Below are positions 1-9,870 of a DNA stretch of 64,000 nucleotides, piece after piece (the stretch's first letter is position 1; each line of letters starts with the position of its first letter). Position numbers and translations under genes: made by a program. The notes under the pieces are model-generated. The model saw nothing but the letters and a program-made list of their open reading frames with translations. It was not told where the DNA came from and searched no databases. The DNA comes from Iris pallida. Its lineage: Eukaryota > Streptophyta > Magnoliopsida > Asparagales > Iridaceae. The stretch lies in NCBI GenBank assembly GCA_029216955.1, contig JANAVB010010791.1:4308158-4372157 (forward strand), read 5' to 3'.

Positions 1-95
1 ACATGATAGTGATTACATGAATATTAGTGACATCATTATGTTAAACTTAATTGATTAGCCATATTCAAAAACACGATATAATCATTGGGCTAACA
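1..95 (-). mobile_element. End of a minus-strand copia-type LTR, cut by the window edge
   Basis: These bases are identical in content to 42327-42421, the right-hand end of a larger LTR described there. The LTR terminus reads TGTTAGCCCAATG on the minus strand and ends at the CTAACA at 90-95. The rest of the LTR lies left of the window. The border is inferred from the terminal dinucleotide only; no target duplication could be tested. Confidence 0.5.
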
Positions 96-493
96 GTCGG
101 TTCCCTTCATCCAATATGCTTTTCGTCGGATGCCTGATAGCACCAACAACCGCCTCGAGCAGCCGCTGCCCAGCTCTAAAGTTGTAGGCACCGCCTCTGA
201 CCGACATTGCACTTTGACCTTCGATTGGATCCACCCCTTGTCGACCCCAAGTCTGGTGAGTTTCCCAACACTTTTCTCTCTCTCTTAGTTTGGAAGTGAA
301 GAACACGACGATTTCTCTCTCTTCCATTTGATTGGGCTTGAATTGTTAATTAGGCTTTGAAAAAAGCATATAAATTTGGCTATTAACAATTTTAGGTCTT
401 GGGCTTTAATTAGTTTTGCTTCTAAAGGATTTTAAACCTATTTAATATTTAGCACTGGGCTTTGGGCCAAAAGGCCAGGCCTTAGCAGCCAGT
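96..493. other. Unassigned flanking sequence, no supported gene
   Basis: The stretch holds a moderately GC-rich block (about 100-260) with an 81-codon minus-strand open frame (82-327). It also has a donor-like GTGAGT near 255 on the plus strand and AT-rich sequence after that. I recognise no domain, and splice-like words of this kind arise by chance. It recurs at 42422-42819 as part of the large duplication. It could be host intergenic DNA or an unrecognised old element. Confidence 0.35.
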
Positions 494-851
494 TGTCACG
501 CCCCGTTCTCAAAATACAAAAGACTAGGATACATAAACAAGCCAGCTACGTATCAAGAGGACTCCGGCCTAGTTCGAATATGTATACTCTGTCTAGAGGT
601 CAAGTATAACTGTCTAAAATGTCAAGTCAAATATATCTCGATCACAAAATAGTAATATCAATTAGCAAACCAAGTGCACTAAACTTCAGACCGTAATACT
701 GATTTTAGAATAGACAAATATATTAGAGTGGATCTCCAATAACACATATGTCATGAACAAGTTAGAGAAAAGATTAAGCTTGTAAAATACTTGGTTATAA
801 TAGCTGCATGAGTCAATATATGACAAAAATATAAATATGTAAGGATAAGAT
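494..851 (-). mobile_element. Probable LTR fragment beginning TGTCACGCCCC, split by the copia insertion
   Basis: A TGTCACGCCCCG terminus at 494 is the reverse complement of the GGGGCGTGACA ending common in plant Ty3/gypsy LTRs, which suggests a minus-strand LTR starting here. It is interrupted at 851 by the copia element and would resume at 36654. I did not find its other end, so the LTR assignment is tentative. Confidence 0.4.
847..851. repeat. Target site duplication AAGAT, left copy (copia)
   Basis: AAGAT directly precedes the TG of the 5' LTR. The same five bases follow the CA of the 3' LTR at 36649-36653. This pairs the two LTRs as ends of one insertion in spite of the 36 kb between them. 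Confidence 0.9.
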
Positions 852-1142
852 TGTTGACCCAAATCACAGTCAACCAAATATTGAAAAATTGACAATATGA
901 TACTTGTCATAATTCAATATGATACATCAAGACAGAACTCAGTACAAGATGGACGTCGTCTCTCTCCTGCAGCATACTCGTTTCGGAGTTTGTAATATTT
1001 TATATTTGTTGAGTCTAGCTAAATGTAAACTGAGTAGCACTGGGTATTCTTGGCTTAACCCTTATCCCCAAAACAAATCCAAAAGATCCACCAAGCCAAA
1101 ACTAGCCCACATAGGCCCATTGAACTTTTTGTCAGCATGGAG

Positions 1143-1165
1143 ACAGAGTTCGGGCCGAACTCTGT
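1143..1165. promoter_or_regulatory. Near-perfect palindrome in the copia U3
   Basis: Two 11-base arms, ACAGAGTTCGG and CCGAACTCTGT, are exact reverse complements around a single G. The site lies about 115 bp upstream of the TATA box, a position suited to a dimeric transcription factor. Binding is an inference; the symmetry is seen directly. Confidence 0.6.
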
Positions 1166-1279
1166 CCCCTAAATTACATGACCCTAATTTTTAGGGTTTG
1201 CTGTATGCTAGTTGTCCAACGGCCAAAAGTTTGAATTCTTGACACAGAATTATGGCCGAATTCTGCCTATCCCAACTAG

Positions 1280-1287
1280 TATAAATA
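1280..1287 (+). promoter_or_regulatory. TATA box of the copia LTR promoter
   Basis: TATAAATA followed by GGCC. It lies 428 bp into the LTR and about 480 bp before the LTR end. The same box is kept at 36163-36170 in the 3' LTR and in the duplicate copy. Confidence 0.7.
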
Positions 1288-1768
1288 GGCCTTGAATTCT
1301 CTCATTTTCAATCATCCAATTATCTTCTCTTCTCTTCTCTCTAAGCCTCATACAAGCCTTAACCTTCTCATCTACTAGCCATAAGCTTTCTAAGCCTAAA
1401 AGTGCTCAGTGCTATTCAGATAGGAGTTTGTCCAAGAGTCAAGAAAGTCGCTTGAAAAATTCCAAGCATCGCTACAGCGATCTTTGTAAAAAGTTGACGT
1501 GCTCTTCTGAAGAAAAGCCACGGGTGTAACTACTATTTCATAAATAATGAATTTAATCCTGAGCTAGAGTTCTTAGGCCTAGACTAGTCCTCCATGAGGG
1601 AAACCAGGTTAAAAATGACTGTGTTTGCGTATGCTCTCTTGATCTTTTTATTCCCGTATTTACTACTCTGATTATTTACTATTGGTGAAAAGAGTTTAAT
1701 TTTTATTTGGCTATTATTGTTATAAACTCTATTCACCCCCCTCTAGAGTTGCCTACCTGTTCTTCAAT

Positions 1769-1780
1769 TGGTATCAGAGC
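1769..1780 (+). other. Primer binding site (initiator Met tRNA)
   Basis: TGGTATCAGAGC starts two bases after the LTR. It is the standard complement of the 3' end of plant initiator methionine tRNA, used to prime minus-strand DNA synthesis in most plant copia elements. Confidence 0.93.
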
Positions 1781-1820
1781 TCTGTTCTCTTAACAAGGAC
1801 TAACATCCTTGAGCTGATCC

Positions 1821-2294
1821 ATGGCAACCACACAACCTATATTTTCCAACCATGGTGAGGGACAGTCCACTCATAGGCTACCCCTATTTGATAGAACAAA
1901 CTACACCTATTAAAAAACTAGGATGAGTTTCTATCTCAAGTCTCTAGACTTTGACCTGTGGACCATTGTCACTGATGGTTGCAAAAAGCCCGCCAGAATA
2001 GTTGTCGAGGGAGATCTCATAGAAAAACCGAACGACAAATATTCTTATGAGGAAAAGAAGCAGGCGAGTCTAGATGCTAGAGCTATTAATGCTATTTTCT
2101 GTGCGATAGACAGGAATGAATTTAACAGGGTCTCGACATGCACCACCTCGCACGAAGTATGGAAGCTTCTAGAAGTGACGAATGAAGGAACCACTCAAGT
2201 CAAGGAATCTAAGATCAGTCATCTAACTCAAGAATACGAGGCATTCAAGATGAAGCCGAATGAGACGATCACCCAAATTCACAAGGTTCCTTGA
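1821..2294 (+). pseudogene. gag: Copia gag, N-terminal part (broken)
   Basis: Gag is the structural protein of the cytoplasmic virus-like particle. The first ATG after the primer site (1821) opens MATTQPIFSN and leads into RLPLFDRTNYTY, typical of SIRE-type Gag. A TAA then replaces the Trp expected in the conserved NYxxWK motif, and the frame reopens at 1923 with MSFYLKSLDFDLW. It ends at TGA 2292-2294 after QIHKVP, where a one-base frame change separates it from the downstream gag segment. The region 2295-2427 is still gag-like but in shifted frames. The same stop and frame change occur in the duplicate at 44145-44618, so they are genuine and not read errors. Confidence 0.85.
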
Positions 2295-2427
2295 CGTCAT
2301 CAATCTTCTGTCATCTCTTGGCAAATAATACTCCAATCATGAGAAGATCCGTAATTTACTTAGGGGGCTACCGAATATCTGGAACCCTAAGGTAACAAAA
2401 ATTATAGAAGGCAATGATCTCACCAAA

Positions 2428-3744
2428 ATGTCTATGGAAACTTTGATGGAAAAGCTGATGACCCACGAGCTCGACCTCAAAAACTTTGACGAACCGGCTT
2501 CAAAGGCAAAAGAGATTTCCCTAAAAGCTCATCGTCGAAGGGCTGATACTGAGGAGACTGACGACGATAATTCAGAAGGTGATGATCAAGATCTTCTAAT
2601 CCACAACTTCAAAAAGTTCCTTCGTTTCAATCAAAGAAAAAAGGAACAACAAGAAGACGACAAGGAGGAACCAACTTGCTACGACTGCAAAAAGACTGGA
2701 CAAGTTCAAAAGGACTGTCCCTTCGTAAAGAAAGGTAACCGATATGAGAAGCCCTACAAGAAGCCTTCTTCGAAAAAGTACGCCAACACTAGTATTTGGC
2801 ACGAAAGCGAAGCCAGTGAATCTGAGGAAGAAGATGACTCTACTCGAGACACTGCTAATGTCTGTCTAATGGCAACATCCGAGAAGGTAACTAGCGAAAC
2901 TCTTGATGACTTTATATTTGATGAACTTGGCGATGCCTTTAATGACTTACTAAATGATCACAAGAAAGTCATTAGTAAATATAAGCATGCCAAGGAGAAT
3001 ATCAAAGGCTATGAAATAGAGATTCAGAATCTTTATTCTTTATTTGATAATGTTAGAGACACTCCACCCACGGAAGTCACTGATGAGGTGTCCAAGCTTA
3101 AATTAAGCTTACATGATGCCGAAACACTTATTGAAAAGCAAACACGTGAGATCTCAGCACTCAACAATGAGCTTGCTGAAGAAAAGAACAATCACAAGAC
3201 CTCTATTGCTAAGATTGATGGTCTGATTGCTAAGTACAATGAACTGAATGCTGTCTCTAAGAAATTAGAGATCAAATTGGGAAAACAGGTTGCTCAATCT
3301 CAAACCCAATCACACAGTCACAAAACACACACAAAATACCAGATCACTCATAATAGTAAAATATGTCACCCACATGCAGCACGTAACCATGCTTATATGT
3401 ACACGTATTCCCATGCAGCACGTAAACTACATGCACATAGACATAATTCTCAATCTACTCCTAACTATTATCTTGCTGCTACACATAGTCACTATCCTAC
3501 TGTTCACCATACTGCACATAAACATAACTATTATCCTGCTTCTACATATAGTTACTATCCTGCTGTTTCATATAACTATCACCATACTGCATATAGACAT
3601 CACTATCAACCTGCTTCTAACACAAATAGGCATGCTACTTGCACATACTGTGGATTACATGGTCATATCTTACTACAATGTAGAATTAGGATATTAGTTG
3701 ATATTAATCTATATGCATGGGTACCGAAGACTAATATTTCATGA
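2428..3744 (+). pseudogene. gag: Copia gag, C-terminal part with two zinc knuckles and a His/Tyr-rich linker
   Basis: This 438-codon segment continues Gag after the frameshift. Residues 1-60 are the acidic end of the capsid region. Residues 84-97 form a CCHC knuckle, CYDCKKTGQVQKDC, in which the His is Gln, so zinc binding is probably lost. A charged helical stretch (about 150-290) looks like a coiled coil. Residues 300-400 are strongly His/Tyr/Asn-rich with repeats such as HYPTVHHTAH and YYPAVSYNYHHTAY. A second knuckle, CTYCGLHGHILLQC (405-418), is intact. The frame ends with TGA at 3742-3744, shortly before protease. It is the longest undamaged copia frame here; the duplicate copy breaks it with small deletions. 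Confidence 0.85.
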
Positions 3745-3790
3745 CCCACAAGAACTTGGGTACCAAAGGTCACATTTACTTGTGATGTAG

Positions 3791-4087
3791 GTGGACCTTC
3801 CTTCCTCAACTAAAAGCAAGTGGATTCTCGATAGTGGATGCTCGCGACATATGACGGGAGACGCAAATCTTTTCACATTACTATCGATAAAAAGGGAAGG
3901 ATATGTATCCTTCGGTAATAATTTAAAGGGCTACATCATAGGTAATGATACTATTGGTTATCCTCTTTTTCCTGTAATAAATGATGTCTGCTTAGTGATC
4001 GAGTTAAAGCATAACATGCTCAGCATAAGTCATCTGCTGATCATGGATATGATATTAACTTTGGAAAAGATAATGCTACATTTATGA
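3791..4087 (+). pseudogene. Copia aspartic protease domain
   Basis: The protease matures Gag-Pol inside the particle. WILDSGCSRHMTGD at residues 11-24 is the conserved copia active site, with the catalytic Asp in DSG. VSFGNNLKGYIIG and LKHNMLSISHL downstream fit the plant copia protease to GAG-pre-integrase transition. The frame closes at 4087; the following 4088-4200 remains weakly pol-like in other frames. The motif is intact but the protein is cut off from integrase by stops. Confidence 0.85.
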
Positions 4088-4189
4088 TAGGTCAACGAGA
4101 GACAATGCCTTTGAAAGGATAAGAGAAGATAACATTTATATTTTCTATCTATCTAGAAATGCTAACAGTACAGAAGATGCCTCTACGCC

Positions 4190-5074
4190 CACAAGGATGA
4201 AAGACTGTTGTGGTATCAGTATCGTGGTCATGCCAATATGGATACTATATCCAGGCTATCGACAAAGAAGCTAGTAAGAGGTCGGCCCGACATCACATTC
4301 AAGAAGGAGACGGTATGTGCCGAATGTGAACTGAATAAGGCAACCAAATCATCATTTAAATCCATAAACACTGTAAGTACTACTAGACCCTTGCAATTAC
4401 TGCACATGGACTTATTTTGTCCCAGTAGAGTAGCCAGTCTTGGTAGAAAACTCTATGCTTTTATTATTGTAGATGATTTTTTAAGATTTACTAAGGTTTT
4501 CTTCCTTTCAAGCAAAAGCGATGCTATTTCAGTTTTCAAAATCTTTGCCAAAAAGGTCCAAAACGAAAAAGGCTACATGATTACTCGAATCTGAAGTGTT
4601 CATGGAGGCGAATTCAAAAATTCTAATTTTGAAAAGTTTTACGAAACAAATATTTTTGATCATGAGTTTTCTTATCCTAGAACTCCTCAAGAAAATGGTG
4701 TTGTGGAGTGGAAGAATATGACTCTTGGCGATATGGCTAGAGTCATGTTGATTAAATTTTCACTTCCGAAATATTTTTGGGCAGAAGCTGTCAATACAGC
4801 CTGCCATGTTTTAAATAGGGTTTTTATTCGACCTATTTTGAAAAAAACACCCTATGAGCTTTAGTTTGGTTGGACTCCTAATATCTCATATTTTATAGTG
4901 TTTGGTTGCTGTTTTATCCTAAACACCAAAGGCAACTTAGGCAAGTTTGATGCCAAAGCTGACAATGGTATTTTTCTTGGCTATGCTGCAAAGAGTAAGG
5001 GATATAGAGTGTTCAACAAATGCTCAATGATTGTAGAAGAATCTACTAATGTGACTTTTGATAAAAAAAAATAG
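4190..5074 (+). pseudogene. Copia integrase, catalytically dead
   Basis: Integrase joins the cDNA to host DNA. The zinc domain reads WYQYRGHANM with CAEC further on; the first His of the usual WHxxxGH is Tyr. The first catalytic Asp is present in LLHMDLF (residue 68 of the frame at 4208-4594). A TGA follows MITRI, and after it SVHGGEF replaces SDHGGEF, so the second catalytic Asp is Val. The third residue is kept in TPQENGVVEW. Another stop follows TPYEL near 4863. Two of the zinc and catalytic ligands are lost by substitution, so this integrase would be inactive even without the stops. The frame ends in a run of A (DKKK) near 5070. Confidence 0.85.
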
Positions 5075-5189
5075 TACATCAGATATCCCCGACGATGATG
5101 TTGAACCATCAACTTCCACGCCGATGAATACCACCCCTGAAACCAATTCTTAGGAGGGCTTACCGAAGAAGTTCACGTTCAAGCCGTCA

Positions 5190-6340
5190 CACCCAAAAAA
5201 CTTGGTAATAGGTGAGGTATCACGCGGAGTAAGTACTCGATCATCGTTAAGAGATTCCATTGCTAGTACTGCTTTCATTTCGCAAATTGAGCCTAAAACT
5301 GTTTTAGAAGCTTTTAATACTGAATTTTGGATTTCTGCTATTCAAGAAGAACGCAACCAATTAGAAAGAAGCCAGGTCTGGAAACTTGTTCCTAAACCAG
5401 CTAACCATCGATTATTGGTACTAAATGGGTTTTTCATAACAAAGTAAATGAAGATGGTTCAGTCACTCGCAACAAAGCTCGTCTAATAGCTCAAGGATAC
5501 AACCAAGAGGAAGGTATCGACTACGATGAGACGTATGCTCCTGTTGCAAAACTTGAATCCATTCGGATGCTTTGTGCCTTTACAAACTTTCAGAATTTTA
5601 AACTTTTCCAAATGGATGTCAAAAGTGCTTTTTTGAATGGTTTTATTAAGGAAGAAGTTTTTGTAAAATAATCCTCTGGTTTTGAAAATTAAAAATTTCT
5701 TGACCATGTTTTCAAGCTTAAGAAAGTGTTATATGGCCTCAAACAAGCCCCAGAGCTTGGTATGAACGTCTAAGCAATTTCTTACTAAATAAAGATTTTT
5801 TAAAAGGGAAGATTGATACTACAATTTTTATCAAAAGTTTTCAAGACACCATTCTTTTAGTTCAAATTTATGTTGATGATATCATATTTGGGTCCACTAA
5901 TGAAAATCTATGCCAAGATTTCGCTAAGTGTATGCAGAACAAATTTGAGATGAGCTTGATGGGGAGCTCACCTACTTTCATGGATTACAAGTCAAACAAA
6001 CTTCATAATGAACATTCATCAGCCAGTCAAAATACACAAAGGATATGCTGAAGAAGTTTGATCTTGACAACGTCAAACCAATCAGCACTCCTGTGGCTAC
6101 TACGACCAAGCTAGAACCTGATGAAAGCGGCAAACCTGTAAACCAACGTAAGTATCGAGGTATGATTGGTAGTCTACTTTACTTTACTGCTAGTCGTCTC
6201 GATATCATGTTTAGTGTTTGTCTGTGTCCTCGCTATCAAGCTAGTCCTAAGGAATTACACATGTCCGCCGTTAAGCATATCTTTTGATACCTTAACGATA
6301 CTATTACAGTGGGCTTGTGGTATCCTAAATCCACATCCTT
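5190..6340 (+). pseudogene. Copia reverse transcriptase, many frameshifts
   Basis: RT copies the element RNA into DNA. The N-terminal part (5202-5447) has IEPKTVLEAFNTEFW and VWKLVPKP, typical of plant copia RT. After a frame change come [26 protein letters not shown] and [12 protein letters not shown] (about 5470-5645), then LKKVLYGLKQAP. The catalytic box IYVDDIIFGS is intact (YVDD at 5869-5880). At 6045-6287 the frame MLKKFDLDNVKPISTPV covers the RT to RNase H connection. Several frameshifts and stops separate the blocks, and most are shared with the second copy. Confidence 0.85.
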
Positions 6341-6349
6341 TGACCTTAT

Positions 6350-6821
6350 CGGTTAGTCGGATGCTGATTTTACGGGATGTAAAGTCGACCATAAAAGTAC
6401 GAGCGACATGTGTCATTTATTAGGCAAGGCTCTAGTCTCATAGTTTAGCAAGAAGCAGAATTCTGTCGTACTATCCACAACAGAAGCTGAATACATCGCA
6501 GCTGGTCGTTGTTGTGCACAAATTTTGTGGATGAAGCAAACCCTTGCAGACTACAACCTATCTTTTATGCGCATTCCTATATTCTGCGATAACACTAGTG
6601 CTATCAACCTTACTAAAAATCCTATATGTCACTCACGTACGAAACACATTGAAATTCGTTACCATTTTTTTCTTGATCATCAATAACAGGGCACTATAAA
6701 TTTAGAATTTATTGACACCGATTATCAGCTGGCAGATTTTTTTACAAAACCACTATCCGAAGAGCGATTCAACTTTCTTTATCGTGAATTAGGAATTTTG
6801 GACGAAACGGTTATTCGTTAA
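6350..6821 (+). pseudogene. Copia RNase H domain and pol C-terminus
   Basis: RNase H removes the RNA template during reverse transcription. DADFTGCKVDHKSTS, then STTEAEYIAAGRCC and FCDNTSAINLTKNP are the three conserved blocks with acidic catalytic residues. RTKHIEIRYHFF and ADFFTKPLSEERF close the domain, and pol ends at TAA 6819-6821. A TAG interrupts the segment just before SKKQNSVVLS near 6440, and a TAA follows near 6685. A usual copia pol end is recognisable in full length. Confidence 0.85.
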
Positions 6822-7495
6822 ATTGGCCTGTGTAAATATCGATTATGTCATATTTCTTTATGATGACTTTGCTATGGGTACAAGCCGAAAGGGTCCTTCT
6901 GACAACAAGGCGTAAAAGCCTAAGCGACACGGTACACTAGTCTTTGGACTACCGCTAGCTAGGATCCGGCCCCTACAGCTACCCCATAGCAGTTTCATCA
7001 TAATGATTTGTGTCATAAATCCTTGCTTATTACATGGTTCAATTTCATTTATAACTTGCTTAATTCAAATTTTCTAACTTCATTTACATTTACTCCATTC
7101 AATTTACATTTACAATTTTCTAACTTGGCCATTTACATTTGAAATTTTTCAATCCTTATCATTCCATTCAATTTTCTCCAACTTGGCAATTTATTTTAAA
7201 CTGTTTTCAGTTCTGGTCCCAGAACTCGGGCCGAACTCTGCCTCACACAAAGTTCGGGCCGAATTCGGTCTGGTCATTCCAGAACTACAAATTGCTCTCA
7301 GCCATCCAACTTTTTTGATCCAATGGTCCAGGATCAACCCGACCAGCCGAACCCTATTTCATATTTTCTGGATTTCTTTCTCTCTCCTCTCCATTGCCTC
7401 CTTTAAAATTGCTCCAACTTTATCCTCTCCAAATCCTAACCCTAGAATTCTCTATCTAGTGTGGTTTTCTTCCTCAAACTCAAGGAGCATAGCAT
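6822..7495 (+). promoter_or_regulatory. Spacer between copia pol and the 3' ORF, with U3-like palindromes
   Basis: No domain is visible. The spacer is AT-rich with short repeats of CATTTACATTT and CAATTTTC. At about 7220-7272 it carries two copies of a GAACTCGGGCCGAACTC-like palindrome, the motif also found in the U3 of this element's LTRs, followed by a pyrimidine-rich leader. By analogy this could be an internal promoter for the 3' ORF, but I see no clear TATA box, so the role is inferred. Confidence 0.4.
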
Positions 7496-8654
7496 TTGGA
7501 TCATTCTCATCCATATTCTACTACTCTCTTGAGGTATAACTCTCTCTTTTTCTCCATCTCAATTTCAAATTCCTTTCATTTTTCAATAGCACCAAGGTTG
7601 TTCAATAGGGGAAATAGGGCTAGAACCGAGGGTGCTTCCTCATCTAACCCTCCTCCTCAAGATGTTCAACCCATTCATCAACTTGTCAATCCACCACCAC
7701 CTAATGACCCCAACACATTCAATGACCAAATTTTTGTTTCATTGGAAGCCTCCAATGAATGGTTCAATGACTTTCGGTCAAGGAGTGTGTACGCAGGTCA
7801 TCCCATCAATTTTACACTCTTTTCTAGATATGACTCTTTGTTTCATGGTCTTTGTCTCGATGAGTTAGTTTCTACAAATTTACTTATTTACTTGAATGCT
7901 ATTCAAATGTTTTACTACAATATTACATTTGACGACACACGAATCTATTCTCGTGTCATCGGAATTGACATCTCTTGATGACTTTGAACTTACGGAATAT
8001 CTTGAGATTTTGGAACCCAACTCTTGGGAGAAACTTGTCGATGCACGCAAGTTTCACTTTCCCGATGGGTCGTCCCTTGAGAGTTTTAAGGACGATTTGT
8101 GTACTCAAAACACACGTCCACGCAAGTTACTTGACAAATTCCTTAACCCATATTTCTACGAGCTTTATCGTATCGTCTTCTCCACGATCTTGCCCAAAGC
8201 AGGATCGACTGATAAAGTTACTTATTTTGAGATTTCTGCTTTGTATCATCTTCACTTCCATGTCCCGTTCAACCTTTCGCGCACTATGATGGACTAGATG
8301 ATTAGTGTACGGAAGATGACTAAGTTATTGGTCTATGCACTCTATTTGCCGATGTTCTTTCGTGTATTTCATGTTCCTCTAGATGAGTGCCAGTTCCTTC
8401 CAGCCCCTGCCTTTCTGTCTAAGGCAAGGCGGCTTCTAGCAGTTGTCGAGTCTCCCGTCGAGTCCGAGCATTCCGGGTCTGATGCTCAGGCTGATGCACT
8501 TGTTCTTGGACAACCTGCGCCCGCACCTCCTGCTACTATCGAGTCTATCCAGACCATGCTTTGCGAATGTTTCATGTTGGAGGACAACCGCTGGACCCAG
8601 CTCGACTATCGTACCTCTTTGCAGATGAGTGACATCAACAACTCATTGCATGAC
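7496..8654 (+). pseudogene. Copia 3' accessory ORF ('env-like' position), part 1
   Basis: An ORF between pol and the 3' LTR is known from the SIRE/Maximus lineage, where it is often called env-like. Here the first frame runs 7496-7978 with a Pro/Asn-rich start (SSSNPPPQDVQP), then ASNEWFNDFRSR. A frame change near 7970 leads to TSLDDFELTEYLEILEPNSW and on to a TAG at 8295-8297, after which the same frame continues to 8654. I see no signal peptide or membrane segment, so a true envelope function is not supported; the sequence looks more like a soluble DNA- or nucleoprotein-type protein. The ORF is cut at HDI by the Tat insertion and resumes at 35024. Confidence 0.7.
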
Positions 8655-8659
8655 ATCCG
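8655..8659. repeat. Target site duplication ATCCG, left copy (Tat)
   Basis: ATCCG precedes the TG of the Tat LTR. It recurs at 35019-35023 right after the other LTR. Joining the flanks at one copy restores a continuous reading frame of the copia 3' ORF, which independently confirms the border. Confidence 0.95.
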
Positions 8660-9005
8660 TGTTTGCCATGAAATATAAAAGAACAGAACAATTATCGGAG
8701 GACTGGACTTTTACTTCATAATACAAACTCGCTTGTACAAAGAAAGCCTAGGGACGAAAACCTAGGTACAACAATCTAAGTACAATTGTTTATTTTAGAT
8801 TCTGGGGGGTGACGGTAGAGGCTCGAAAAAGCGATGGCATATATGCCTTACTCCTTGGACGATCGGATGTAGCCTTGGCTCCGGGGAAGATCTGCTTGGC
8901 ATTAATGAAGAAATGCTCTCCTCGCCCTCTCTCTTTTAGTCTCTTCAGGTGCTCTGGTGCTCTTCTCCAAAAAAAAGTCCTCTTTGCAAGGGAATGGCAC
9001 CTTGC

Positions 9006-9013
9006 TATTTATA
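9006..9013 (-). promoter_or_regulatory. TATA box in the Tat 3' LTR
   Basis: TATAAATA on the minus strand, about 350 bp before the LTR 3' end. The matching box in the 5' LTR is at 25394-25401, where it would drive gag-pol transcription. Confidence 0.65.
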
Positions 9014-9198
9014 GGAGTGGGATGCCATCATTAGGGTTTGCAATGATTGCTTCCTTGATATGTCGGCGGTTAAGGACCAATTAATCTGGGCCCTTTATTC
9101 TGATTGTAGCAAATCTAGGTAATTAATGTAGATTGCATCAAATCTCTGTGGACAATTAATATTAATTGCCATGAATATTCGCGACTTGTAATGGCTTG

Positions 9199-9346
9199 CC
9201 ACGTGTCTAATTTGTTCGATTTGACTTGATCTGGGCAATTATGGTGATTGCAACAAATCTAATTTTGTTAGGATTTGTTAGCACCCATAATTCCAGGAAG
9301 AAAAGACTGCCACGTGTCTCAATCGTCGTGACAAGCGCCACGTGTC
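9199..9346. promoter_or_regulatory. Cluster of G-box/ABRE-like CCACGTGTC sites in the Tat U3
   Basis: CCACGTGTC occurs at 9199-9207, 9310-9318 and 9338-9346, with CCACGTGG at 9722-9729 in the same LTR and CCACGTGTG at 10054-10062 upstream of the antisense gene. CACGTG with a TC or TG flank is the core bound by plant bZIP and bHLH factors. Regulation by light or abscisic acid is inferred, not shown. Confidence 0.5.
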
Positions 9347-9369
9347 CTCCATTGGGTCATCTTGGCAGA

Positions 9370-9535
9370 GCCGCATATGAGTGGGCCGCATGAGGATGAA
9401 CGGCCGCATAAAGATGGACAGCCGCATGAGGATAGGCAACTACATGCTGACGGGCGGCCGCATAAAGGATGCAGCCGCATGAAGATGGGTGGCCACATGA
9501 AGGGGCGACCACATAAAGTGGGTGGCCGCATAAAT
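9370..9535 (+). repeat. CCGCAT repeat array in the Tat 3' LTR
   Basis: Irregular units of about 18-20 bp built around GCCGCATGA followed by AGATGGG or GGATGAAC, about nine units. Open frames over it (PHEDERPHKD and similar) are by-products of the repeat. The 5' LTR has a longer version at 34458-34695. Confidence 0.8.
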
Positions 9536-9855
9536 ACAGCAGCTGTATGCCTCGGGACTCGGTAGATTCAGCCAGCTGTGAAAAGATTTTCTCCTCTTCC
9601 CTAGAAACACGCCTTTATGTCAGTCATTACTGTGCCTTTATGTCAGAGCTGTCATATGTTAGAGCTGTCAGCCGTCAGGGCATTAAATACAGCAAAATAC
9701 GAAGGGAAGAGCTGTTGAAGGCCACGTGGCTCTGGGTCTATCCGAGCCGTATAGACGCGTGAGCCGTATGGACCCCTGTGCCGTATGGGCTCTCTGAGCC
9801 GCATGGAGATCCTTGGCCGCATAGACCTTTCTTTATTCTTTTCCATGCTTCTACA

Positions 9856-9870
9856 AGACCCCTTTCTTTG
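9856..9870 (-). other. Tat polypurine tract
   Basis: On the minus strand this reads CAAAGAAAGGGGTCT immediately before the 3' LTR, the expected position and composition for the plus-strand primer. Its position confirms the minus orientation of the element. Confidence 0.8.

Larger units (their letters stand above)
852..1766 (+). repeat. Copia 5' LTR
   Basis: It begins TGTTGACCC and ends TTCTTCA just before the primer binding site. Length is 915 bp. It is about 28 bp shorter than the 3' LTR, mainly because it has one palindromic GTTCGGGCCGAAC block where the 3' LTR has two. It contains a TATA box at 1280-1287 and a pyrimidine-rich TCTTCTC leader after it. Confidence 0.92.
8660..9855 (-). repeat. 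Tat 3' LTR
   Basis: On the plus strand it runs from TGTTTGCCATG to GCTTCTACA, 1196 bp. It contains a minus-strand TATA box at 9006-9013, several CCACGTGTC words and a CCGCAT repeat array at 9370-9535. It is about 75 bp shorter than the partner LTR, close to four 18-bp array units. Confidence 0.92.

Noticed and set aside
82..327. Minus-strand 81-codon frame as an exon of a host gene
   Set aside because: There is no domain I recognise, no partner exon, and the region is flanked by LTR ends. The splice-like GTGAGT is on the other strand.
3290..3697. 135-codon hydrophobic frame (ILLLHIVTILL type) as a membrane protein
   Set aside because: It is the +1 shadow of the His/Tyr-rich part of copia Gag; Tyr and His codons read in this frame give Ile and Leu.
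7496..8654. Viral envelope gene in the copia element
   Set aside because: No signal peptide, transmembrane helix or cleavage site is visible; only the position matches the 'env-like' ORF of SIRE elements.
9319..9565. Repetitive proteins (MRPPTLCGRPFMWPP, PHEDERPHKD types) over the CCGCAT arrays
   Set aside because: All frames through an 18-bp array stay open; no start context, no domain, and unit number differs between the LTRs.
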